Made by a program: the position numbers and the translations under genes. Below the pieces are notes generated by a model. That model did no database searches. It was not told where the DNA came from and was given only the letters and a program-made list of their open reading frames with translations. 11,473 nucleotides of DNA from Echinostoma caproni (taxonomy: Eukaryota; Platyhelminthes; Trematoda; Plagiorchiida; Echinostomatidae): positions 15,614-27,086 of the forward strand of contig UZAN01044531.1 of NCBI GenBank assembly GCA_900618425.1, written 5' to 3'. This document shows positions 1-7,745 of the stretch, piece by piece. The first letter of the stretch is position 1. Each line of letters begins with the position of its first letter.

Positions 1-38
1 TAAGCAAACCGATGGAATGCATTCCACACATCTATCCC

Positions 39-43
<5 letters not shown>

Positions 44-69
<26 letters not shown>

Positions 70-110
70 CCACCACCACCACCACCACAACAACAACAAC
101 AACAACAACA
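44..110. repeat. Compound CAC/AAC trinucleotide microsatellite
   Basis: An uninterrupted run of about 15 CAC units (44-88) passes directly into about 7 AAC units (to 110). Read from an ATG at 17 it would encode a His tract followed by an Asn tract in a frame open to 271. That frame has no other protein-like content before the putative splice acceptor at 214-215, so a non-coding microsatellite is the simplest reading. The change of unit from CAC to AAC without interruption suggests one array that mutated and re-expanded. Confidence 0.95.
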
Positions 111-215
111 CTCCTAAAAAACAAGTGTGTGCGTCTGCAGTTGTCCTAAGTCCTCGTTTTACGGCTGAACAAGCGCTGATCTTCCACGTGCACACACTTT
201 TGCTTTTGTCTTTAG

Positions 216-292
216 GTGACCCATTTGGCCGACCCATTAAGAAGCTGAAAAGGAACAAAATAGAACTCTGAAAGCAATACCACGGTATGCAG
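216..292 (+). other. Candidate short exon bounded by splice-like signals
   Basis: A T-rich tract at about 198-213 ends in TTTAG (AG at 214-215), a good 3' splice acceptor. 77 nt later CAG|GTAAGC (GT at 293-294) is a strong 5' donor. In one frame the segment reads DPFGRPIKKLKRNKIEL and stops at 269-271, which would suit a basic, nuclear-localisation-like protein C terminus. The other two frames also stop. Because a stop precedes the donor, the exon would be a last coding exon with a 3' UTR intron, or a UTR exon. No protein family is recognised. The signals may be chance; there is no transcript evidence in the sequence itself. Confidence 0.25.
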
Positions 293-1332
293 GTAAGCTA
301 TTCTTACTCAGGGTAACGAAATAATCGCCACTGTCTTTAGATATCGATTATTTGGTTTGGAGGTTTCTAAGGAAGTCTGGTAGAACAACCCGAACAAGCA
401 TTGCCGAGGTTAGACAAAGAACGTTACGTAATCATGGCGACACTGAAGCAAGTACTAGAACACCGCAGATGGTGGTGTTTTTAGCATGTAACCGAGTGCA
501 CTTCCTCGGTACGTGATCATTGCTGAGGCAAATAATGAATGTGAGAATGTCGAAAGTGATCGAACCTTAATGTGGAATGAGTAACTGAAAATCCTAATCC
601 ATAGAGTACTTCACTGAAAACAAACAAAAAATCAAGGTATTCAAATCGCATTAGGCACAATTGGTAACACAATGAAATAATGTGGGACAAGTTCCGCTCG
701 CGTACAGGTGCACAGTAGTTGAACTCGCTGTTAGACCAACATAAATCTCTGCTGGTGTGCGAAATTTTATGATCATTGATTCACGCGCCACGGCATTTTG
801 GTCTACTTGGTTAAATCCGATGTGTTGCACTCATTTATAATTTGGCAGAGTCTAGCACGGATAGGGGGAAGAGAAGAAATATAAAACGCTCAGTATCCCA
901 TTGGTCATTCGCAGATTCATGGCAAGGAACCAAAGGACCCAGATGTATGATGGATAGTTACGATATCAATTATGATTCAGAGTCGTTTTCGATGGCGGAC
1001 CTGCTGTAAAACTCTTGAAGAGTTTTTAATTCGTTAATTGATCAGTTCTTTCTGTTAAGCTCTTCATCAGTTAAGCTAAAGTTTTAAACATAAAGCAGAT
1101 CACTGTACCAGGGTCAGTAACAAATATGCAAACCTCAGTTGGCGGGGAATTCATGATACTTTAACTGCCACCTGGACATCTGTTTGATCAGCACTACTTC
1201 CATAGATGTGGCGCAAATAACACAGCAAACCGTATTTCTATACTATCGGAAAAGAAGCGCCTTCGTACTTGAATTGGATCCATGCTTTACTATTAGGTGG
1301 AACTGTATTATGGTTTTCTGGAAGTGACATGG

Positions 1333-1362
1333 CCCGGTGAGAGAAGAGATTCTGTCACCGGG
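1333..1362. other. 8-bp perfect stem hairpin, 14-nt loop
   Basis: CCCGGTGA (1333-1340) and TCACCGGG (1355-1362) are perfect reverse complements separated by 14 nt. The stem is GC-rich for this window. There is no T-run after it and no gene next to it, so no terminator or regulatory role is claimed. Confidence 0.6.
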
Positions 1363-1419
1363 TTAGGAGAAGGTTAGCCGGAAATGCATACTCCGATAAG
1401 CAAGTGAATAGAGTGCGAG

Positions 1420-1452
1420 AGCAACGAGCAGAGGAAGAAAGACCTCGTTGCT
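1420..1452. other. 9-bp perfect stem hairpin, 15-nt loop
   Basis: AGCAACGAG (1420-1428) and CTCGTTGCT (1444-1452) are perfect reverse complements separated by 15 nt. It lies 57 bases after the preceding hairpin and has almost the same geometry. It is a structure of unknown significance. Confidence 0.6.
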
Positions 1453-2178
1453 TGTGACAAAGACCATTTAATCTCGATTTGGAGCTTGCGATAAATTTTC
1501 AAGGCAAATTTTATGTTTGTATGATGGCCTCTTCAGAACGGTGCTTTGAATCTACAAAACACGGCAGTCAAATAAGTGAGAAGATAGTTGCGAGTTCCAG
1601 ACGCGGTTCTCGGAAAGAACGTATTGACATAAATATGTCATGTGATTTTCCCCTTCCTAAAAATAATTTTTTGATTGACTTGAGATTTTTATTTGCATGG
1701 CAATGAACAGCCAAAAACGGATATGTTTGCCCTTCTGAGTTCGCACACAATTTGTGAGAGTAGTAAAGGAACGTGTAGAAGAAGCAAATGAACACAACGT
1801 AAAGACTAAATTCAGGACAAATAGAGGGATTTTGATCGTGTTCCAGATAAAAATAACACTCAAGGAGGGGGAATCGCCTACTTGCCCATTCGGTTTTCAA
1901 ATCAACTGTGTCAGCATGAAATATCAATATGGTCGAGTAGAGATCCTTTTAACATATAAATATAAATTCCTCATACTATCAAATGTTTCTGGCGTTCTCT
2001 GATGTGTACAGTTGTTCAGATTCCCTTCACATTTGAGTAGCCAATTTCCCTCCAGAGTTCAATATATTCATAGTAAAAATAATTTAACCTTACTGTTTGA
2101 TCGATTAGGCTGGTAACCAATATCACCTGGATCTCCGGGAACAAGTTGATTATATGACAAACTACTACCATAAAACAG

Positions 2179-2277
2179 AATCAATAATAACAACAATAAT
2201 TATTGTAAGAACAACAACAGAAGCGACAATAAAAAACAACTACTTTAAATAACATTATTATTATCATAATGCTGATA
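2179..2277. repeat. Degenerate AAT/AAC trinucleotide-rich tract
   Basis: Short runs of AAT, AAC and ATT units alternate (for example ATAATAACAACAATAA near 2184 and ATTATTATTAT near 2255). A perfect 14-bp palindrome, ACAATAATTATTGT, lies at 2193-2206. This is simple-sequence DNA, common in schistosome-like genomes; no coding role is apparent. Confidence 0.75.
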
Positions 2278-2296
2278 GCTCACCTACAACGAATTC

Positions 2297-2297
2297 N
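2297..2297. other. Ambiguous base (N)
   Basis: The only non-ACGT character in the window, within GAATTC-N-AATTC at 2291-2302. It marks a low-confidence base call or join in the assembly. The flanking sequence is nearly a tandem GAATTC motif, which may have contributed. Confidence 0.95.
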
Positions 2298-2302
2298 AAT
2301 TC

Positions 2303-2850
2303 ACTGCAGTTGGTATGATAACCAATAATCTAAAGCTTGGATTCTCTTCTTCGTAACCTAATCAGTTTTCAGTTTTTTCAACGTTCTTCTCGCAAATGCA
2401 TTTGCATGATGGTGATTTTGGATTTATGGACTTAAACCTGCGCTTTAAGTTAACGCGTAAAAAAGTATAAATGTGAATATTTCCAGATTATTGTGTATTT
2501 GTATTGTTCAGAGTTGTAAGCCGTCTCGCATACTACTACAAGCACCAGGGATAACAGGTGTCCAATGCATCATCCGGTTAATCCTTGGTCACGTGGAACT
2601 TTGAAAAATGATTTTTGAGGTTGGACGGTTATAATTACGATTGATAATAATGACGCAATCGTATAAAACAGAGGGGTCTATGACATTTCGAATAATTCTC
2701 CTACTCTCCGTAAGTGATTCGTACTTCCTCCGTTTACCCAACGAATCTCGAACGTCAAACATGGGGTACTATTCAACGAGGAACGCTTTTTGAAGCAACC
2801 GGACAAGAATCACCTAATATGCATCTCTTTATCTTCATTTATTCGAACAT
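2303..2850. other. Gene-free stretch, nothing recognised
   Basis: Both strands were read for protein motifs and structured RNA. Stops are frequent in all frames, and no retroelement motif, tRNA-like box or strong repeat was seen. Confidence 0.5.
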
Positions 2851-2909
2851 AGTTTCAATCAATATTTAAGAAGAAGACCGTATTTTACTGTCGCATTGCA
2901 AACGCAAAA

Positions 2910-3086
2910 ATGGGAAATGAGGGTGTATACGGCAGTGTTTTAACTGAAAAGCACTACGAGAACACGATGCGCGAACGGGTTTTACCGCTTGATGTATTGA
3001 TTCGGCATGTGGACAACTCCACTTCAAAAATAGATGTCTTCATTCCAGCGGAACATTCATTTACGAATCCGTGGTATTTCAGGTGA
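2910..3086 (+). CDS. Small open frame (58 codons), unrecognised
   Basis: An ATG at 2910 opens a frame to TGA at 3084-3086; the frame is already open from 2853, just after a TAG at 2850-2852 that also supplies an AG acceptor dinucleotide. The translation is mixed-composition and protein-like, with a central amphipathic segment (RERVLPLDVLIRHVDN) and an ending FIPAEHSFTNPWYFR. The final bases TTTCAG|GTGATT could be an exon end with a weak splice donor, so this could be an internal or first exon rather than a complete gene. No family is recognised and there are no neighbours to support it. A chance open frame in degenerate DNA remains quite possible. Confidence 0.2.
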   Translation: MGNEGVYGSVLTEKHYENTMRERVLPLDVLIRHVDNSTSKIDVFIPAEHSFTNPWYFR

Positions 3087-3291
3087 TTATAATAATCGTG
3101 ATTGTGGTATCGTTTCCTATTGTTCGCTGATCTCCGTTGTCGATAATTGCAAACGCTACGCCCATATCCCATTTATCTATACCGTGCATCGATTAAATTG
3201 AGGTTTTATACGTGTCGAAACTATAAGAATGCGATGAATGAATGAGACAAAAGTTTGAATTTGTGTGGTGTCAATCTCAACAGAAACATCA
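3087..3291. other. Short non-coding interval
   Basis: Nothing recognised. A minus-strand open frame covering 2954-3172 is rich in H, N, R and Y and shows no motif. Confidence 0.4.
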
Positions 3292-3381
3292 AAATTAAAT
3301 TCAAATTAAATTGATTCAATAAACCAAATTACATTCGATTAAATTTAAATTTAATCAAATTCAAATTAAATTAAATTCAAA
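3292..3381. repeat. AT-rich direct repeat with palindrome
   Basis: AAATTCAAATTAAATT occurs at 3297-3312 and again at 3357-3372, exactly 60 bases apart. Between them, GATTAAATTTAAATTTAATC (3337-3356) is a perfect 20-bp palindrome. The whole block is built from ATTCAAATTAAATT-like words and almost lacks G. It looks like a short degenerate satellite or AT-rich minisatellite immediately upstream of the CR1-like element. Confidence 0.8.
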
Positions 3382-3470
3382 ATACAGATGCATCTTTGCC
3401 ATACCAAGATATAACACGCATGCATTGAGGGAGTAAGTTTGACTTTGTTGCAACTGGGAAGTGTTGTAAA

Positions 3471-3826
3471 ATGCTGACATGTAAGTTTATGCCCAGTTCA
3501 AAGCTGCTGTACAGACATCTAAGTGCATCCAATAAAGATAAGTTTGGCGTTCTCGATACTCTGCGTGGCAGGATGTTTCAGCCAAGACAAAGAAGGAAAC
3601 TGAAATGTTTAATAGTTAGTACAATCAAGTGTTCATTGCACCTACCAACATTGGGCTCCCACTGCTTCTGTTACTCGGAGAGATATCACATTCTACAATA
3701 ACCACAAATAGTTTCTACACAGAATATATAACATCGAAATTGCATTGGTCGAAAAGAGAATCACTTACACGAATAGAAAACATCAATCTTCAAACCACTG
3801 TCAACCCGGCAGGTTATTTAGTCTAG
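3471..3826 (+). pseudogene. CR1 LINE fragment: region just before the RT domain
   Basis: Frame 3471-3701 reads SKLLYRHLSASNKDKFGVL, resembling the segment between endonuclease and RT in CR1 proteins (pattern NPKxLYxHxxSxxKxxxGV). A shift then moves the signal to the frame of 3602-3826, with EMFNS, a stop at 3617-3619, and YNQVFIAPT, matching the usual KAExFNxxFxSVFT. Further on, EYITSKLHWSKRES then ENINLQTT match the family pattern VxxKLxxLxxxKSPGPDNIHPxxL, with the SPGPD part eroded. Each piece alone is weak; support comes from the correct order and spacing directly ahead of the RT. Confidence 0.55.
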
Positions 3827-4140
3827 AACAAGGACTGATTTCATCAATATACAGAGGTGGTTGTCGTAGTGACCCAGTTAACTTCCGTCCCCCCAGTCAC
3901 CTCCCTGTATTGTCCAAAGTCATAAATTCAATCCTGGTAGACAACGTGATGGCTGTGGAGTTCAACGCAGTATCCCGATTGCAACATCTGTTTCGTCACA
4001 AGCGATCGCGTACCACTAACTAGTTTCTAGCCCGAGAAGAATTGATATGAGCATTTGATCATCGTGATGCATTGGATGAAGTGTACTTGATCGTTTCCAA
4101 GGTATTTGACGCTGTATAAAAAAACTGCTGCCGAGGAAAA
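3820..4140 (+). pseudogene. CR1 LINE fragment: RT N-terminal motifs and motif A
   Basis: In the frame of 3745-4023 the translation contains IYRGGCRSDPVNFRPPSHLP then VLSKVINSILVDNVM, a clear match to the LINE RT signature (IYKGGxxxxPxNYRPVSLLPVxSKVxE). FRHKRSRTTN matches HGFRxxRSCTTNL. After a TAG at 4021-4023 the same frame continues with FLAREELI, a stop, AFDHRDALDEVYLIVSKVFD: the region of RT motif A, where the family has VYLDFSKAFD. The catalytic Asp of motif A is read as Ile here (VYLIV), so activity would be lost even without the stops. A frameshift follows between about 4140 and 4179. Confidence 0.85.
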
Positions 4141-4178
4141 TTAACAATTATGAAATTCGCAAACTGGAGTAGATAGAA

Positions 4179-4601
4179 TAGTTTCTAACACAACGCCCCA
4201 TGAACTTTCGGGTTTCTGTGTCACTATCTGATCCTATCAGTGTAGCCCTAGTGGTTCTACAGGAATCCATGCTTGATCCTCAACTTTTCCTAATTTTCAA
4301 AAAATGATCAGACGGATGTTCTGTAATGTTTGCTGCTGATGAACAAATATGGAACACAGTAACTGGCACTTCTGAGAATACTTAGTGCTCAGGTCTACTG
4401 AAAATGACATCAAACTCAGTGCACGGAAATATACGGTCGTACACTTTCACCACAAAACTCGGATTCCGTACTTCCTTTGGTATGAACGCTTTCGTTGGCC
4501 TCAAATGCGAAGGATCCTTGTACAAGATAATATTTTCCTATAGCTGTTCCAGAAGATTATCCGCACCTGCAATATATGTTGGTTTACTGACGCAAGTTTG
4601 A
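4179..4601 (+). pseudogene. CR1 LINE fragment: RT palm, motifs B and C
   Basis: From 4182 the frame reads FLTQRPMNFRVSVSLSDPISV then VVLQESMLDPQLFLIF. This matches FLxxRxxxVRVxxxxSxxxxV and the motif B block SGVPQGSVLGPLLFLIF, with several key Gly residues substituted. After a stop (TGA after FKK) comes DGCSVMFAADEQIWNTV, matching motif C (FADDxKIW). The catalytic box is FAAD at 4329-4340, so the first Asp is Ala, consistent with a single GAT to GCT change. A further stop precedes CSGLLK. Downstream to 4601 the frame stays open but family resemblance fades. Confidence 0.85.
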
Positions 4602-4652
4602 ATTCACTGTTGCCGTGCTTGCTATCAGTCTACATTTGATCCAACATTTAGT

Positions 4653-4835
4653 ATGCCATTCAAGTGTAAAACCCAATGCTGCAAAGCGATCAAATATGGC
4701 TACCGAGATGGTCAAGTGACTGCATTCCAAGACTTATGTGGAATGATTTGGATCATTGAGGTTGTATGCTACAAGATATCCTCGAATTCGAGGAGACTTG
4801 ATTTTGGTGTGTCAAATAATGCGGAATCCTGCCCA
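4653..4835 (+). pseudogene. CR1 LINE fragment: post-RT domain
   Basis: CKTQCCKAIKYGYRD near 4662-4706 fits the family pattern CxxAxKxGxRxL that follows the RT. The signal then changes frame, and SLRLYATRYPRIRGDLILV with CQIMRN at 4753-4827 is a good match to the conserved LxLxxLxYRRxRGDLIxxYxIL block. The intervening block (RPxLEYxxQxWxP, VQRRATKL) is missing or unrecognisable, suggesting an internal deletion as well as a frameshift. Confidence 0.75.
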
Positions 4836-4837
4836 CT

Positions 4838-5078
4838 CATGTCGTTCACTGTTCACTTGTTGCTCGAAATTCGCCTCAGAGGGAATCCATTGAAGTAAGC
4901 CATCCAAAACTGTCAACTATAATTACGGAACCATTCCGTTAACCCCAGAGCGTACAGTATTTCGAATTCCATCTCAGCTCATATTGTTTCAGCTTCCATA
5001 ATTGACTCTTTCGAGGGGAGGGTGAATGAACAATTATCATGTATTAAACGTCGATATACACAGAAGTACTTGAAATAA
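4838..5078 (+). pseudogene. CR1 LINE fragment: C terminus and stop
   Basis: The last part returns to the earlier frame: IRLRGNPLK, stop at 4896-4898, AIQNCQL, stop at 4920-4922, LRNHSVNPRAYSISNSIS, then AHIVSASIIDSFEGRVNEQL and SCIKRR, ending at TAA 5076-5078. The family pattern is LRGHxxKLxxxxxxxxxRxxFFxxRxxxxWNxLPxxVVxAxSxxxFKxxLD, and this follows it with VVxAxSxxxFK visible as IVSASIIDSFEG. It fixes the 3' end of the element's reading frame. Confidence 0.75.
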
Positions 5079-5335
5079 TGAAAATTTGTGACATTCCCCA
5101 TCTCTATATGATCGAGAACGCAATCCAGTTGTGGGGGAAACCCTACGGAACAAGAAAAGCCCATAAGTGGTATATTATGATTTATGGGTTTCACAGTAAA
5201 CAGCGATATGGTGAAAGTAGTTCGTTAACTCCACCAACACCATTGGAAATCTCTATGAGGATTTTAAAACATTTGTTGTGGATGGTCTAAGATCATTTTT
5301 TTGCGCAAACTGATAGAATAAAATAGAATATGATA
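5079..5335 (+). other. Probable 3' UTR and tail of the CR1-type element
   Basis: This follows the element's stop codon. It contains a 7-bp inverted repeat (CCCATAA 5160-5166, TTATGGG 5182-5188) and ends near ATAGAATAAAATAGAATA (5313-5330). CR1 elements usually end in short tandem words rather than poly(A); the two ATAGAATA copies could be a remnant, but this is weak. Confidence 0.35.
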
Positions 5336-6185
5336 ACAGTGGTGAAAGGAATCACTGAATTATGATTTGTTATTCGTTGGGTTTACTTGGTCTGTTTAAT
5401 CATAACAACTACTTGCATTCTTTATGAAACCCAAGCATTTATAAAACATTAAAATTTGACGGCTAAATGGGAAAGCTTTAAAACTGTGTTGTGCTGACAG
5501 AATTGTGTGCTGAAAAATGAAAAATAAGATAAATCTTGTTTCACGTTAAACGATTCATATTGTAGCCCTCTTTCCGATAATAAATCATATTTTTTAAATT
5601 CAAGTCATTTCTAACTCGAAAATTTAAAGTTAATTTCCGCAAACTTGCATTTTTTCTGGTGTGATTTCAAGTAGCAAACCAATTCTATGTATTGTCTCCT
5701 GATTATTTGGGTTATCGACAAAATTATTGGGAAAATTTAGGTATTCCAAAACAAAGAATATTTGCTTACGGAAACTAAAAATGTATCCTCAATCCCTTAA
5801 ACGAATTCTCCCTTTTTCATTTTGACTGGTAATGAATAGAAGAGACCAGTAAAACTACAGTAGAACAATTGAAAAAATGCTATCCTACATCAAAGTTTGA
5901 CTCTACCACATGATAGTAGTCGATCTATAGTCACAGCTACCTTTACTCGGAGCACAAAGTTTAAAAGTGAACTGCTAAATGCAGCTGGAGTTCATTTCCA
6001 TGTTCATTTCCACGAACTATGCACAGACACACCACTTGGTCTATTTTAGGAGTTTGCCCATTCAATACGTAATTAGCTAATCAGCATTCATATCATTGAA
6101 TGAAATGCCGATTTTATAGATTGGTCTATTGTTTAAACGACCATATTCATTACACTTTTGAGATTCAGTATAATGTTGATCGTCT
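5336..6185. other. Gene-free AT-rich stretch
   Basis: No protein motif, RNA gene or terminal repeat seen. The only structure noted is an 11-bp near-tandem duplication (GTTCATTTCCA, 5990-6000 and 6002-6012 counted from the shared G). Confidence 0.55.
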
Positions 6186-6440
6186 TACTGAGCCCAGCTC
6201 TGTCTAGGTGACGGTGGTCAACATCCACTGGCAGAGAATGATGTGTTGCGAGGAGGAGGAGGGGAAGGAACTGGTCATAATAATGTGTGGTAATGTGTCA
6301 AACTCAGTAACCTGCACGTTTAGGCTCAAAGAGTGACAGACTCGGGGAATACACACTGTTAACGGCTGCTGGCAAAAATAAAAACGCTTAACGGTGAGTG
6401 ATACATGTGCCTCGTTCGTTTTACACATTTAATCATGCGG
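6186..6440. repeat. Locally GC-richer block, possible interspersed repeat
   Basis: This stretch has markedly more G and C than its flanks, including a purine-rich run GAGGAGGAGGAGGGGAAGG (6250-6268). It carries an open minus-strand frame of 74 codons (6204-6428) without any motif. The abrupt composition change suggests an inserted element or an old exon, but I cannot name a family, and no terminal repeats or target duplications were identified. Confidence 0.25.
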
Positions 6441-6540
6441 TACTCACATTAACTCCTGCTCTTCGAAATTATTGAGGCATAAAACCTCTCAAAGATGGAA
6501 ATAAAACGAAAAGTTTATTGTCGTCAACAATCCCTGTTTG

Positions 6541-7745
6541 AGTGTGAACCGCGCCCGGGACCGATGCGTAACTTAGTTTATTTCATTAGTATTTAGGGAT
6601 TTCCGCAGACTCACCATCTCTGTCTTCCTCGATTTGAAAGCGGCTTTCGACTCAGTCGATCGCTCTAAACTCTGGCGCTGCCTTTCCCTGGAAGGAGTGC
6701 CCGAGAAGTTAATTGCAATATTACAATCACTTTATATTGATAGCTGAAGCCCAGTCCGAGCCTACGGCACTTTTTCACCCGAGTTCACCACGGAAAGTGG
6801 CGTTCGACAGAGTTGCCCTCTCTCTCCTTTTCTATATAACTTTGTCATAGATTTAATTCTTGAAGCAGCCCTATCCTGGTACAAGAATAGCGTCATCGAT
6901 TTAATTCCAGGTGGCAGACTGTCTGATTTAGAGTATGCAGACGACATTGTGCTACTGAGTGAAGATCCAGGTAAGTTGCAAGCTTTCATGGATAGTTTGA
7001 GTGCTAGTATAGCCATATTCGGTATGCGTTTTGCGCCTTCAAAGTGTAAAATGTTGCTCCAAGATTGGGTTGATCCAGCACTCGGTCTCACCCTGATTGG
7101 GTAAGTAGTAGAGGAAGTGGACAAATTTTGCTATCTGGGCAGCTATATCTCATCTGGCGGATGTATCACAGATGAGGCTCGGTTGGCATTTACCAACTTG
7201 AGCCATTTGTGGCTCCGTCGCAACATCCGGCTGTCTGTGAAGGGTCGAGGATATGGTGCAGCAGTTCGACCACTCCTGCTCAACGGTGCAAATACTTGGC
7301 CACTACGGGAACAGGATAAAAATGGATTGTCGGTGTTCAAATGCCGCTGCTTACGTCACATTGCACGAGTCTGGTAGGGTAACCGGACGAGGAGTGATTA
7401 GATCGGGCGTAGAGTTTTAAGCAGTCGCGGTCGTCGACTAGAGCAAGTGATCGACCTCCATACATTACGTTGTTTGGTGCACGTGTTACGCATGTCACCA
7501 AATAGGTTGCCACGATGAGCGATTTTTTCCAAGGCAAGGAGCGGTTGGAAAAAAATCATGGGTGGTCAAACTAAGACCTGGCATGAGGGTATGAAAACCC
7601 TAACCAGGATACTAGGTAACATAACCCTGTTAGGCTCCCTGGCTTGGGACCCCGAGATGATGGTCATCGATGGTTAGAGACACCAAGTGATATGGCTGGG
7701 TGTCGCGAACAGTGGGGCTCATGCATCTACTCATTATTCTTGTAG
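6541..7745 (+). pseudogene. RTE-type reverse transcriptase, broken
   Basis: One frame runs from 6541 to about 7647 with stops at 6574, 6745, 7102, 7375, 7399 and 7516. Motif A is FLDLKAAFDSVDR (6625-6663), with the catalytic Asp retained. Motif B is SGVRQSCPLSPFLYNF (from 6796), where the usual Gly after RQ is Ser. Motif C is YADDIVLLSE (YADD 6934-6945), intact. FGMRFAPSKCKMLLQDW (from 7018) and KFCYLGSYISSGG (from 7120) are the downstream RTE blocks, followed by LSVKGRGYGAAVRPLLLNGA and NTWPLR. Several stops are single transitions from expected codons (for example Trp TGG to TAG at 7375 and Arg CGA to TGA at 7516). A 1-nt loss near 7648 shifts the end to PRDDGHRWLETPSDMAGCRE then QWGSCIYSLFL, stopping at TAG 7743-7745. 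The opposite strand carries an open 120-codon frame (6762-7124) that is only its antisense shadow. Confidence 0.92.

Larger units (their letters stand above)
293..2160. other. Gene-free stretch, nothing recognised
   Basis: I see no conserved protein motif, RNA gene or long repeat here. Open frames on both strands at about 1479-2002 are mutually overlapping, use weak or non-ATG starts or have low-complexity composition, and show no family motif. A minus-strand 119-codon frame (1568-1927) has a hydrophobic stretch that could be a membrane segment, but nothing else supports it as a gene. Two small hairpins (1333-1362 and 1420-1452) are listed separately. Confidence 0.6.
3471..5335 (+). mobile_element. 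Decayed CR1-type non-LTR retrotransposon (LINE)
   Basis: A + strand LINE remnant whose protein can be followed in family order through at least three reading frames: a pre-RT linker, RT N-terminal motifs, RT palm with motifs A, B and C, the post-RT domain and the C terminus, then a non-coding 3' tail. An active CR1 copy encodes a polyprotein with an endonuclease and a reverse transcriptase that copies element RNA at a nicked target. The endonuclease was not found, as expected for a 5'-truncated LINE insertion. Many frameshifts and stops, plus a broken catalytic box, make the copy dead. Assignment to CR1 rather than another Jockey-group clade rests on motif style and is an inference. The 5' edge is uncertain; the 3' edge is placed after two ATAGAATA words (5313-5320 and 5323-5330). 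Confidence 0.8.

Noticed and set aside
17..271. 84-codon frame starting with a His/Asn-rich tract
   Set aside because: The open frame is created by the CAC/AAC microsatellite. Outside it there is little sequence, and the part after 215 is better explained as a separate candidate exon with a splice acceptor in front.
1568..1927. Minus-strand 119-codon frame with a hydrophobic segment
   Set aside because: No family motif or gene context. The membrane-like stretch arises from T-rich sequence on that strand, and overlapping frames on both strands are equally open.
4979..5194. Minus-strand 71-codon frame
   Set aside because: It overlaps the C terminus and 3' UTR of the CR1-type element and has no motif of its own.
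6204..6428. Minus-strand 74-codon frame in the GC-richer block
   Set aside because: No conserved motif, Ser/His/Cys-rich composition and a purine run on the opposite strand explain its openness.
6762..7124. Minus-strand 120-codon frame
   Set aside because: It lies exactly opposite the RTE reverse-transcriptase region, whose + strand reading carries clear RT motifs; this is an antisense shadow.
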